Positions 24,814 to 35,851 of a stretch of DNA of 64,000 nt are shown here, piece after piece. The notes under the pieces were generated by a model, which saw only the letters and a list, made by a program, of their open reading frames with translations, did no database searches and had not been told where the DNA came from. The DNA comes from CBDAPI01 sp965248635 (GTDB lineage Bacteria > Acidobacteriota > UBA6911 > RPQK01 > CBDAPI01): positions 930,001 to 994,000 of the forward strand of contig OZ252114.1 of the NCBI GenBank assembly GCA_965248635.1, given 5' to 3'. Numbering within the stretch: the first letter of the stretch is position 1; each line of letters starts with the position of its first letter. A program made the translations under genes and the position numbers.

Positions 24814-27800
24814 TTGAAACCGCTGAACGATTCCGTTTCCCTCAAGTTCTTGGTCGTCCTGCTGGCCGTTCTCCTGCTGGTCTCAGCCACCGGCTGGGCT
24901 CAGGACTCCACAATTTCGGGTACAGTCACCGACTCGACCGGACGAGTGATCCCCGGCGTTGAAGTCACCGTGACCCATCTGGATACCGAAGTCTCCAGAA
25001 CGGCAGTGACGGGTGACTCTGGCCGCTACTCGGTACCGCAGCTCTTTGCCGGGAATTATCGGGTCAGGGCCAGCATGGCCGGTTTCGACGCTCCCCAGCT
25101 CGAGCTGCTGCTGGATCCCTCTCAAGACACCGAGCAGAGTTTCCAGCTTTCAGTGGGAGCTCCGAGCAATGTGGTCGAAGTGGCCTCGTCCGCCGCTCGG
25201 ATCAATCTGAAGCCCTACGAAATGGCCACGGTCATCGATGAAAAGCAGATCGAGCAACTGCCCCTGGACGGGCGCAATGTCCTGGCCCTGGCCGGGCTGA
25301 GCCCGGGGATCCTGAAGGGCAACCAGGCCGGCCGAGGGGACCAGATGGAGGAGGGTTTCAAATCGGGCGGACTGGCCATGGAGCATGTGGCCATTTCGCT
25401 GGACGGCGTGGACAATACCGGCGGGTCGTCTTGAGGGGCCCGCTGGCGACTCAGTCCATGACCGCCAAGCCACCACCGGAGGCCATTGCCGAATTCAAGG
25501 TGATCACCAATAACACTTCGGCCGAGTACGGAGCCAGGGCGGGAGCCACCATCCTCATTTCCACCAGGGGCGGAACCAACCAGTTCCACGGCGGCCTTTA
25601 CGAGTTCCACCGCAATGCAGCTGTCTCCGCCAACAATTTCATGTTCAACCGGGATGCGCCGAGGGATGGCGACGATCAGCTCCTCAACGATCCGCCTCCC
25701 TATATCCGCAACCAGTTTGTTGGCACCTTTGGCGGGCCTATTGTGAGAGACAAGACGTTTTTCTTCGTGAGCTTTCAGGGCACGCGTCTGCTGGAGAGCG
25801 GAAGATCTTTTCTGCGCAGGGTGCCCAGCGTCCTGGAAAGACAGGGTGACTTCTCGCAGTCAGATTGCGGTCGGCTTGGTCGCTGTCCGGATATCTTCGA
25901 CCCGCTCACCCTGACAGGTACGGGTTCGGGTGCCGAGCGCCAGCAGTTTCCCAGCAACGTCATCCCGCAAAACCGCATAGATGCGGCCGCCCTCGGGGTG
26001 CTCGGTCTTTATCCGCTGCCCAATATTTCGGGATCGGGACAGAGCAATTACTTTCACATTCAGAAGAATAGAACCGAGAGTGAGGTGTTTGACGTTCGGA
26101 TCGACCATAACTTCCACGACAACCACCGTATCTTTGGTCGCTTCTCCTACCGCCACGACGACCAGGCTCGTGGCGTCTTGCTTCCTTTTCCGGCCCGGGC
26201 CAGTTCTCTTAGTGCGTTTCGAACCAGACAGTTTGCCTTCAATTACAGTGCCACGCTTAGTTCCGCGATCCACAATGAATTTCGCGGCGGTTTTTCCAGG
26301 TTTCCTGCCTCCCGTACCGACGAACGCACCGAGAATGAGAACGCCGGGTTCGGTATTTGCTGTGCGGCGGTCGAACAGCACCCGGAGTTCGCCCAGGATC
26401 CCCAGCACCACACCGGTCTTGTCTTCTTTCGTCCCACCGGGTATGACCTTCCGGGCGGGGGTTCCGGCGGAGGAACCATAGCCGCTCGCCTGGATACCAT
26501 GACGATTGCCGACAACCTGCTCTGGGATGTTGGAAAACACAATCTCAAGTTTGGAGTCGAGTACCGACGCTGGGACAACCTTCGCAGCCAGCTGGCTGGT
26601 AACGACCTGGGGGAGATGTTCTTCGATGGCCGCTATACGGCCCAGTTCCCGAACGACCCCGAGCGCCGAAATGTGACCGGCAACTCAATTGCCGACACCC
26701 TTCTGGGCATGACCTGGCGCACGAACAATAGCCTGCCCACCGGTGAAGACCTGAATGTTCCCTACTGGGGTTTTTATGTGCAGGACGACTGGCGAATGAC
26801 ACCCAGGCTGACGCTCAACCTGGGCCTGCGCTATGAACTCTTCATGCAGCCCAGAATTAATCTCGGGAGTGGGATCCAGAACGCCAGATCGGATTGGATC
26901 TATCACAACCTGCCGGAAGACACTCCCACCATCGACCTCCGATTTAACCAGTGGGTGTATCCCCAGAGTAGCAGCGATTGCGGCTGCGAGATTGTCAAGA
27001 ATAACTGGGCGCCCCGCATCGGGATTGCCTATCGGATCACCGACAACACGGTGATTCGAAGCGGCGCCGGTCTCTATTATTCGGAGAACGGAGCCGCCGG
27101 GATCGAATCCAACCGGTTCAGACCCGGCGGTCCGGTCGAATTATTTGATTCCGTGAACGCGAACCAGCGAGCTGACGGCTACGAACAATCCGTCACTACG
27201 GTATCTGAAGGGTTTCCTCTCTATGACATCAACCTGGACGCGGATCCCACCGAATACGCGGGTCCCTCTGGGTTTGTTGTCCCTACGCTCAAGAAAACGA
27301 TCAACGTCGCTCAATGGTTTCTGGACATCCAGCATCAGCTCCCCTGGGATATTCTCATGACGATCGGCTACAACGGTACCGCCGCCCACAACCTGCCCTG
27401 GTGGACGCGGGACTTTTCGGCCGGGATTGGAACCTCGACTTTGCCCTCGGATCATCCCTCCAGGCGGCGTGTGCAGGGGCCCGCAGAGACGAATACCCTG
27501 AGTCAGATAGTCTTCTGGGCGATTACAGGAGATAACATGCTGAACTCAAACTACAACGCTTTCACCTTCAAGACGGAGAAGCGTTTCAGCGAGGGGCTCA
27601 GCTTCACGAGTTCCTTTACCTGGTCCAAGGGCCTGGACTACAGCGTGTCCAGCATCAACGAGCGCACCGAGGGGTTCTCTGGGGGAGCCACTCCCTTGAG
27701 TCCATATAGCAAGGATCTGTGGAGAAACCGCGGGCCCGGCGGTCTGAGCCGGGATTTTGCCTACAACCTGAGCGTTCTTTACGAGCTCCCGGCCGGACCG

Positions 27801-28304
27801 GGCAAGGGACGTTTCGAGTCCGGGCCTGCCAGTTGGGTGCTGGGCGGATGGCAGCTGGGAACCATTCTGTCGTTGCAGTCCGGCCCCTGGGGAACCCATA
27901 TCGTGACTCCGAATCTCCAGAACGCGGGAGGCTCCTATCGGGGTATTCAGGCAGGAGAGCCCAATCTTCCCGAGTCCGAACGTGACTCCACTCTGTGGTG
28001 GAATCGGTCAGCCTTCGTGGCGGGCACTCCGGGCGAGTGGGGCGATGCCGGAAGGGGCTTGCTGGAACTGCCGGGCTGGAAAAACATGGACTTTCTCCTG
28101 TCGAAGTACTTCCAACTTCCCTGGGAAGGCCACCGGCTTCAATTCCGCTTTGAAGCCTTCAACTTCAGCAACACGCCTCATCTGGGCGGCCCAGGGGGCT
28201 CCAACTTCGGCTTCTCGATCAACGCCGCCAGTACCTTTGGTGCAAGAATTTTCCGGGCCGACTTGCCCCGCATCATCCAGTTCGCGCTGAAGTACAGCTT
28301 CTAG
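24814..28304 (+). pseudogene. Oar-type TonB-dependent receptor, -1 frameshift
   Basis: Two frames encode a receptor of about 1,160 residues. From the TTG at 24814 come a signal peptide, a carboxypeptidase-regulatory domain (STISGTVTDSTGRVIPGVEVTV) and a plug (IEQLPLDGRNVLALAGLSPG). After SLDGVDNTGG one G of a G-run is missing near 25422; the next frame gives VVLRGPLATQSMTAKPPPEAIAEFKV, the STRGGTNQFHG motif and a long beta-barrel ending with the aromatic C-terminus ALKYSF (Phe last), typical for outer-membrane insertion. It would import an unknown nutrient powered by TonB. The HTH-TolB regulator follows 190 nt downstream. The indel is in a homopolymer, so a sequencing error is plausible. Confidence 0.85.
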
Positions 28305-28388
28305 GTGCGGCGGATCCACCTGAAACCTCACGTGGCGCCCGTTTTTCTTGATTTTCTCTACTTCACGTGGAAGATTCCCGCAGCAGGA

Positions 28389-28414
28389 ATCAGGGGACAT
28401 CAGAGGACATTGGC
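28389..28414 (+). promoter_or_regulatory. GGACAT direct-repeat motif, copy 4, upstream of the HTH-TolB regulator
   Basis: Contains GGGGACATCAGAGGACATTG: two GGACAT half-sites with 10-bp spacing, about 80 nt before the regulator ATG. Autoregulation is a natural hypothesis. Confidence 0.55.
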
Positions 28415-28493
28415 CGACCGGTTGGTGAAATTGGCCGTCTCGGGCTAGAATCAGAAGCAGCTTCCCCTCTTTTTCTGGCAGGGACGAATTGGA

Positions 28494-30572
28494 ATGAACG
28501 ACAGGCTTGAATCCTGGAAGGAAATCGCGGCTTATCTGGACCGCGACGTACGAACGGTCCGGCGCTGGGAAAAAGACGAAGGCCTGCCCATCCACCGCCA
28601 TGTTCACGGGCAGCGGGCTACCATCTATGCCTTTCCGTCTGAAATCGATACCTGGCTGGAAGAGAAAAGTGAAGCCAGCAACGGTCTGAATGGCCCCTCT
28701 CCGCTGTGGAAGTCCCTGACGGCCCCGGGGTGGCCAAGAGTGATTTCAGCCGGGCTGCTCATCAGCTTCCTGGGTGTCTTATGGATCGTCGTGCCGGACT
28801 CATGGTTGCGTCAGGTCGGCGGGCTGGATGCCCCCGGAATGGAACAACTGACCGCTTTTCGCTTCACCAGTGGAAAGGTCTCACCCGATGGCCGGAAACT
28901 GGCCTATCTCGAGGCACTCCATTCCTACCTCTGGGTGCGAGATCTCACGAGCGACCAAGACCAGGTCCTGGTGGCGGAAAGGGTATCGTCTGCCCTGGTC
29001 TGGTTCCGGGACTCCCGAAAACTGGCCTACAGCATCCAGCAGGGGCGTCACCGCTCTGTGGAGTGGATCGACCTGGAGGAGCGAAAGAGAAACTCCATCT
29101 GGCAGGGTGCTGGCAGGGAGGCTCCCCGGCCCCTGAGCTGGTCTCCCGACGGCGATCAACTGGTGTGCAGGCGACGGCTGGATGGAAGCAGCGACCAGGA
29201 ACTGAGCTCCTTTCCCCTGGATGGTGGGGAACCGGTCCGACTTACGCCGATACCGCGTCGTGCCGGCTCCCTCAGCCTGTCTCCCGACAGCAAATTCATC
29301 AGCTACTCCGTGTGGGAGAAGAATGGAGCACCCAATCTCTTCCTCTTAACGGTTGGGAAAAATGAGGAACCGCTGCAATTGACCAACCACCCTGGCGCCG
29401 ATCTGAATCCCACCTGGTCCTGGGACAGCCGGGTTCTCTTCTTTGTGCGCGGGTGGGACACTCAACTCAATCGAGCTGTCTGGGCGATACGCGTCGGGGA
29501 CCGACCCGGCAAACCGATTCGGATTGGACCGGCAGGCGACTTTTCCCCAGCTGGCGGCTTTTCGGTGGGCCTGAACGGGGATCTGTTTCTGTGACAACAA
29601 TTCCAGACTGCCACGATCGCCGTGATGGAGGTCGACCCGTCGACGGGAAAGCCACGATCGGCACCCGTCGCCGACTTCCCCGACGCGTCCTACCCCCACA
29701 AGTGGACGCCCGACGGCAAACTTCGTTATCGCAACGCCGGTCTGATCGACAATGCCCGGGATGGCCCCTTCCTGGTAGAGCGGGATCTCCAGACAGGTGA
29801 AGAACGCTTGCTTCCCCTCCCGGCCGACGATCCGATTCGAAATTTTCACCATCGTGTCAAGGTGCCGGGAGGTCGCTGGGAACTGCTGCACAACAGTGGG
29901 GGGAGGAAGGTCTTTCGATTCGATCGAGAAACACGAGAGCTGGATCTGTTCTACGAGTCGGAGGACCCAATCCATGGTGTGGGCCCGGGGAGGGACGGCA
30001 AGGATCTGATCGTTGTCACCTACTCGCGAGATGTGAAACTCTTCAAGATTTCTCTGATGGAGATGGAATCAAGAAAACTGAGCCACCTGGCGACGAGTCG
30101 TCTCAAACCCTGGGCTTCCTGGTCCCCGGATAATTGAGAGGTCGCTTTCGTCGAAGCCAACTGTCTGATGCTGATCTCGCGCGACGGAAGTCGTCTTCGG
30201 GAGCTCGCCTGTTCGGATCCTCCAGCAGAGGTTCCTCCCGGTATGCCGGCCTGGAGTGGGCCGATCCTGCCTCGGATGTTGTGGCTGGACGTGATGAATG
30301 TGAGCTGGTCAGCCGACGGCAGCAAGATGTTGTGGTCTGTTCCGGTATTGAGCCGGAATCGCGTTGAACTCTGGGCAGTGGATCGGGAAACGGGAACCCA
30401 CCAGACGCTGTGGGGCGGAGAGGAAGGGTACTGGACCATTCCGCGACAGCCGGGCTGGTCACCGCAGGGCGACCGGATTCTCTTCTCCATCCGCAAGTTT
30501 CCTCCCACCGAGATCTGGGCAATGCGCGGCGCCGTCCGCGAGGCCGAACTCGCGGCTTTGCCTCCGCGGTAG
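28494..30572 (+). pseudogene. HTH-TM-TolB propeller regulator with two in-frame TGA codons
   Basis: One continuous frame of about 690 codons. Residues 1-65 form an HTH domain (MNDRLESWKEIAAYLDRD, VRTVRRWEKDEG, HRHVHGQRATIYAFPSEIDTWL). A single TM segment lies at about 84-103 and TolB/WD40-like propeller blades follow (KVSPDGRKLAYL, SWSPDGDQLVCR, SLSPDSKFISYS, KWTPDGKLRYR, NVSWSADGSKMLW). TGA at 29592-29594 interrupts ...NGDLFL|QQFQTAT (Trp TGG expected) and TGA at 30135-30137 interrupts WSPDN|EVAFVEAN (Arg CGA expected). The frame is otherwise open, so these are substitutions, not indels. The protein family is characteristic of Acidobacteriota. The gene is probably dead or produces a 366-residue truncated regulator that keeps the HTH and TM parts. 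Confidence 0.85.
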
Positions 30573-30620
30573 CCACTAGCGATTTGCACACGCGCGCGAA
30601 ATGGCCAAGAATAACTGCAG

Positions 30621-31271
30621 ATGCGTGTCATTTCGGTCAATGTCGGCCTTCCTCGTGAAGTCTACTGGCAGGGGAGAATGGTCTCCACGGCCATCTTCAA
30701 AAAGCCGGTCGAGGGTGCCGTTCGGGTCGCCCGGCTCAATCTGGAGGGCGACGGTCAGGCCGATCTGACGGTTCACGGCGGTCCCACCAAGGCCGTCTAC
30801 GCATATCCTTCCCAGCACTATGACTTCTGGCGGGATCAACCCCCGGGCACAGAACTCCGCTGGGGTGCTTTTGGCGAGAACCTTACGATTGAAGGCCTGG
30901 ACGAAGAGTCGGTTTCGATCGGGGACCGGTTTCGGGTTGGAACGGCACGACTGGTCGTCACTGAACCTCGCATGCCCTGTTTCAAGCTGGGGCTCCGCTT
31001 CGGCGATCCCAAGATGATCAAGCGCTTTCTTCAGAGTCAGAGGACCGGTTTTTACTTTGGTGTTGAAGAGGAAGGCCAGGTAGAGGCAGGGGATACGATC
31101 GAGCTCCTCGAGAAAAACCCCGAGTCCGATCTTCGAGTTCACGAAGTCACTCGACTTTACACGACCGATCGGGATAACCGAGAGCTTCTGCGCAAGGCCA
31201 TCCAGACCGCAGCCCTGCCTGAAAGCTGGCGCGGTTACTTTGCGCACAAGGTCCAGAAGCTGGAAGGCTAG
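30621..31271 (+). CDS. MOSC-domain protein (YiiM-like)
   Basis: A 216-residue MOSC (molybdenum cofactor sulfurase C-terminal) protein. Recognisable parts are VNVGLPREVYWQGR at the N-terminus, GDGQADLTVHGGPTKAVYAYP (residues about 45-65), GAFGENLTIEGLDE, and the conserved Cys in RMPCFKLGLRFG near residue 120. YiiM-type MOSC proteins reduce N-hydroxylated compounds with a Mo cofactor. Its stop TAG overlaps the convergent DUF1501 stop within one CTAG (31268-31271). Confidence 0.87.
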   Translation: MRVISVNVGLPREVYWQGRMVSTAIFKKPVEGAVRVARLNLEGDGQADLTVHGGPTKAVYAYPSQHYDFWRDQPPGTELRWGAFGENLTIEGLDEESVSIGDRFRVGTARLVVTEPRMPCFKLGLRFGDPKMIKRFLQSQRTGFYFGVEEEGQVEAGDTIELLEKNPESDLRVHEVTRLYTTDRDNRELLRKAIQTAALPESWRGYFAHKVQKLEG

Positions 31272-32035
31272 GCCAGGATCGGGTGGATCAGCCTTCCGGC
31301 CACATCGGTCAGGCGGAAGGGGCGACCGTTGTGAGAGCAGGTGAGACGTTCGTGATCCAGCCCCATCAGTTGCAGAATTGTCGCATGCAGGTCATTGACT
31401 GAGACTCGACCCTCCACAGTCTTCCAGCCGATCTCGTCGGTGGCACCGTAGCTGACTCCACCCTTGATTCCGCCCCCGGCCATCCACATGCAGAACCCCC
31501 GCGGGTTGTGGTCGCGTCCCTGGATCCCGTGTTCCGAGCGCTGGCTGATAGGGAGACGGCCAAACTCTCCTCCCCAGACCACCAGAGTGGAATCCAGCAT
31601 TCCCCGCCGCTTGAGGTCCTTGAGCAGGCCCGCCATCGGCTGGTCCACTTCGGGACAGTGGATGTCGTGGTTCTCCTTCAGTCCGACGTGGGCATCCCAG
31701 CTCTCCTGCTGGTTGCCTCCTGTCGAGTACAGCTGCACAAAACGGACGCCACGCTCGACCAGACGCCGTGCCATCAGGCACTGAATCCCAAAGTAGCGCG
31801 GGGGATCCTGGTTGATCCCGTAAAGCTCCTTTGTCTCTTCTTTCTCGCCGTTGATGTCCATAACCCCCGGGGCCTCCATCTGCATTCGATAGGCCAGCTC
31901 GTGGTTCTCGATCCGGGCCTGGATGTCGGATTCAGCCGGGTGCTCAGACCGGAATCGGTCACTCAGCCGGGAAATCAGGTCCAGCTGGCGCCGCTGCTGG
32001 GCCCGGCTCATCGCCGGATCCCGGTCCAGGTTCAA
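31268..32035 (-). pseudogene. DUF1501 protein, C-terminal half only
   Basis: 255 residues matching the C-terminal half of DUF1501 proteins (usually about 450-480 residues): RYFGIQCLMARRLVERGVRFVQLYSTGG, DAHVGLKENHDIHCPEVDQPMAGLL, VVWGGEFGRLP, GRDHNPRGFCMWMAGGG and the C-terminal HLICTH-like VNDLHATILQLMGLDHERL. The N-terminal half, with its twin-arginine signal and the first metal-ligand region, is absent: in this frame TAA stands immediately before the remaining sequence GAPILNLDRDPAMS. Upstream sequence is the truncated PSD1 gene, so a deletion has joined the two. Confidence 0.8.
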
Positions 32036-34166
32036 GATGGGGGCTCCTTAGAATGGCATCCCGGATGACCTCGGCCTGCAGCCGTTTGGGGCGTCGCTTC
32101 CCGTAGCTGCGGTGGGCCGCGTCCAGTTTGACCCGAGCCGGATCCTGCCGGCTGCTGAGGCGATAGGTCCGGCTGGTCATGACCAGCTTGATCATCCCCT
32201 TGAGATCCCAGCCGATCTGAATGAATTCGTGAGCTAGCCACTCCAGCAAGAGGCGGTGGGTGGGGGCCAGCGCCGCCCTTCCGAAGTTGTCAACGCTTCC
32301 CACCAGCGGGGCGTTCATGAGATGGGCCCATAGACGGTTCACCATCACCCGGGCCGCCAGCAGCCCAGCTCCGGCCTCGGGGTCCACGATCCACCTGGCC
32401 AGGGCCGAGTGCAGGTAGGTAGTGCCCGTTTTCCGCGACGGTTGCTGCTTGAACCAGCGTTCTGAATCGGCCTCGGGATCGGTCAGCACGGGAAGGAACC
32501 GAGGCTCGACTCTTTCTGCCTTATTGGCCGGATGACCTCCCCTGAGAACGTGTGTCTCGGCTATCTGGTGATCCGCATCCCGAATCCCAAAGCCGAACTC
32601 GACGCGGGCTTTGAGTTCCGACACTTCTTTCTCATACTGATCGAGGAGGATTGCTTCATCCGCTTCCAGGTGCCGGCGAAGTGCTTTCCTGATCTCCTCT
32701 TCACTTCTCAGTTTGAGTCGATTCAGAATGCCCAGCAGTTGAGGATCCGGTTTGCTCACCCTTCCATCAACGGTGTAGCGAATCAACGTCTTTCGATCCG
32801 AGGAAGAGATCCCTTCTTCGGCTAGACGGGAGCGCAACAGCTGCACCTTTCTGGGTCGCAGCCACTTCGTGAATTGCTCTTTCCTGGACTCAAATGTACG
32901 AACCAGCTGCGGCTCAGCCAGCTGTGTCAAATTGTGATTCAGACGTTGGCTGGGACGGAGAAAAGCCAGCATCTGATAATAATCTCGTTGTGAGATCGGG
33001 TCGTATTTGTGATCGTGACAGCGGGCACAGGCCAGTGTGATTCCGAGCATGGCCTGTGTGGTGGTTCCCAGCATGTCGTCCAGGGCGTCGTATTCCTCCA
33101 GCTCGGTTGGCTTGTTGGTCTGATTCGGTCCAACCGCCATGAACCCGGTGGCGGTGAGGGCTTGCCGCTGTCGGGGAGCTAGTTCATCACCCGCGATCTG
33201 CCATTCAAGAAACTGGTCATATGGCATGTTGTCATTGAAGGCGCGGATCACGAAGTCCCGATACTGGTAGGCCCAGCGCTGGAAGCGGTCGAACTCGTAT
33301 CCCTCGCTCTCGCTGAAGCGGGCCGCGTCGAGCCAGTGCCGTCCCCAGCGCTCTCCGAAGTGAGGGGAGGCCAGCAGGCGGTCAATCAAGTTCTCCCAGG
33401 ACTCGGGGGAGGAGTTCATGACGAATCCCTCCGCCTGCTCGGGCGAGGGAGGGAGGCCGATCAGGTCGAAGAAAGCTCGCCGCACAAGTGTTCGCCGCTC
33501 CGCCTCTCCCACCCGTGAGAGTCCCCGCCCAACCTGCTCCTCGAGGATGAAGGCGTCGACCGGGTGTGTATTCCCAGCTTCGACCCCGGGTACCCGCGGT
33601 TTCTCAGCACGGGCAAACGCCCAGTGGTATTCGCCTTCGCCTTGGGCAGCCTGGCTGGGGGTGGTCTTGCCCTCCCGGACCCTCCGGTGCACTTCATCCT
33701 CAGGCAGAGCGGGTCCATCCGCCGCATACTGCGGCCAGGGTGCATCGGATGCGAGCCAAGCGAGAAGCTGCGTTTTTTCGGCCTCGGGGAGTCTGACATC
33801 AAAAGGCATCTCCCCGGAGGCGACCTTCCTGAAAACAGGGCTTTCTTCTGGTTGCTCGGGCAGGAGAGCCGGGCCCAGCTTGCCGCCGACAAGGGCGGAT
33901 TCTCTCGACGAGAGGTCCAGTTCCGAGTTCAAAAGCTCGGGATTGTGACAACGCTGGCAGTGATCTCGGAAGAGTCGAGCACCTGAGGAGGGGGATTCTT
34001 CAACCTGTCTGGTCTCGGCTCGTGAGGAGCCCGGAGCTGCCAGTAGAATCAGGGCAGCCAGACACGGGCCCCGCAGGGCAACCGGCGGCTGACGAATGAG
34101 GCCCCTCAGTGAATTCAAACCGGCTCCTCCCAGTGGAATGGTGCCGAAATCCAGAAAAAGTGTCAA
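31959..34166 (-). pseudogene. PSD1/DUF1549-DUF1553 cytochrome, C-terminal truncation
   Basis: 735 residues. After a signal peptide comes the c-haem motif CQRCHNPE (near residue 70) in a PSCyt1-like domain, then DUF1549 (LVRRAFFDLIGLPPSPEQAEGF, LASPHFGERWGRHWLDAARFSESEG) and the start of DUF1553 (GLLAARVMVNRLWAHLMNAPLVGSVDNFG, LMTSRTY-like VMTSRTYRLSS). Homology stops at QAEVIRDAIL near 32050; the last residues come from another gene read out of frame. The missing part should be about 150-250 residues. These proteins normally pair with DUF1501 proteins, exactly the neighbour here, and are thought to work as secreted or membrane-attached sugar-processing systems; the function is not established. 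Confidence 0.82.
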
Positions 34167-34274
34167 AGGGCGGCGTAGAAACTGATCCAGATTGGTGTCA
34201 GCCTGTAACTCCCCACATCTGAGTATCGTAGAATTGTCTAGTAGATTCCGCCTTAGGGCCCAAGGAGATTCTGA

Positions 34275-35645
34275 ATGAAGCTGAAATGGATGTGTCTGGT
34301 CACAGTTCTTTGTCTGACAGCAGCAGCGGCAGCCGGACCGCCCATGAACGACACCGACAAACAGTGGCCCCAGTGGAGAGGTCCCAATGCGACCGGGGCC
34401 GCCGGCACTGGAAGCCCTCCGGTGAAATGGGGCGAAGATCAGAACATTCGCTGGAAAGTGGCGATTCCGGGTAAGGGCTCCAGCAGTCCGGTCCTGTGGG
34501 GAAATCGGATCTACCTGACGACTGCAGTTGCGACCGGCAACAAGATTGAAGCTCCGCCGAAGCCCGAACCCGAGCCTTCACCCCAGGGGGACCAGCCGGC
34601 GGGCCGGCGCGGCCGACGAGGATTCCGCAGGAACATGTCTCCCCCGACCGAGTTCTTGCGCTTCGTTGTCCTGGCCATCGATCGGCAGACCGGCGAGACC
34701 GCCTGGGAGAAAACCGTCGAAGAAGTCGTTCCTCACGAAGGGATCCACCAGACGGGATCCTTCGCCGCCGGCTCGGCGGTCACGGATGGAGAACACATTT
34801 ACGCCTTTTTCGGATCCCGCGGGCTCCACTGTCTCGATGCCGAAGGAAACGTCAAATGGAAGAAGGTGCTTGGGAAGATGGCCATCAAGTTCAGCTTCGG
34901 GGAGGGTGCCTCCCCGGTGCTCCACGATCAAGCCATTGTCATCCCCTGGGACCACGAGGGAGAGTCTTTCATTGTGGCCCTGAACAAAGAAACGGGTGAG
35001 GAACTGTGGCGGTCCGAACGGGATGAAATTACCTCCTGGACCACACCCCTCGTCCTCGAGCACGAGGGGGTTGCCCAGGTGGTGACCAGCGCCACCCGCA
35101 AGGTTCGCACCTATGATCTTTCCGACGGGAAGCTGCTCTGGGAACTGACCGGCATGACCAACAACACAATCCCCTCGCCCGTGTCTGAGGATGGGATTGT
35201 CTACCTGACCAGCGGCTTTCGTGGAAACGCCCTGATGGCGGTTCGTCTGGCCCAGGCCAGGGGAGACGTTACGGATTCTGAAGCGATCCTCTGGAGCCTT
35301 GATCGGGATACTCCCTACGTTCCCTCCCCGCTGCTCTACGGGGGAATCCTCTATTTGCTCAAAGGAAACACCGGGATTCTTTCCGCTTTTGACGCCAGGA
35401 GCGGCGAGCGCCATTATCAGCAGCGTCTGGAAGGCCTGGGGAACATCTATGCTTCTCCCGTGGGGGCGGGAGGCCGGGTTTACGTTACCGATAGAGCAGG
35501 CAAAACCGTCGTCGTCAAGGCGGGACCCGAACCCGAGGTGCTGGCCACCAACTCTCTGGAGGATGGGTTCGATGCCTCCATGGCAGTTGCCGGAGACGAG
35601 ATCTATTTGAGGGGAACCAGTCTCTACCGCATCTCTACAGAGTAG
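34275..35645 (+). CDS. Secreted PQQ-like beta-propeller protein
   Basis: A 456-residue protein with signal peptide (MKLKWMCLVTVLCLTAAAAA) and then WPQWRGPNATGAAG, the usual entry of PQQ-like (BamB-fold) eight-bladed propellers in this phylum. Blade motifs such as GETAWEKTV, GNVKWKKVLG, GEELWRSERDE, GKLLWELTG recur through the protein. A basic Arg/Gly-rich insert (GRRGRRGFRRN) lies near residue 117. Start ATG is supported by AAGGAG 8 nt upstream. No PQQ-enzyme catalytic residues are recognisable, so a scaffolding or binding role is more likely than dehydrogenase activity. Confidence 0.85.
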   Translation: MKLKWMCLVTVLCLTAAAAAGPPMNDTDKQWPQWRGPNATGAAGTGSPPVKWGEDQNIRWKVAIPGKGSSSPVLWGNRIYLTTAVATGNKIEAPPKPEPEPSPQGDQPAGRRGRRGFRRNMSPPTEFLRFVVLAIDRQTGETAWEKTVEEVVPHEGIHQTGSFAAGSAVTDGEHIYAFFGSRGLHCLDAEGNVKWKKVLGKMAIKFSFGEGASPVLHDQAIVIPWDHEGESFIVALNKETGEELWRSERDEITSWTTPLVLEHEGVAQVVTSATRKVRTYDLSDGKLLWELTGMTNNTIPSPVSEDGIVYLTSGFRGNALMAVRLAQARGDVTDSEAILWSLDRDTPYVPSPLLYGGILYLLKGNTGILSAFDARSGERHYQQRLEGLGNIYASPVGAGGRVYVTDRAGKTVVVKAGPEPEVLATNSLEDGFDASMAVAGDEIYLRGTSLYRISTE

Positions 35646-35851
35646 TCTGTTGCGGCAATAGCTGCCTCTGCTGGCCAACGGTCTCAAGGTTTGAGTGGCC
35701 CTTTAGAAACCGGTCTCATTCCAGTACCATCCTGACCCAATATGCCAGTCCAACGTCCACATGGCGCTGTCCAACCGGGATGGAAGTCGGGGCCGTTCAC
35801 ACCCTGGTGGGTTTTCGACCGGTCCAGCCCCGGGAAAATACCGATTGAATG

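Noticed and set aside
28494..30572. TGA recoding (Trp or selenocysteine) in the window
   Set aside because: TGA ends many intact genes here (for example, at 7431-7433 and 49961-49963), and only this gene has internal TGAs at positions where TGG and CGA are expected.
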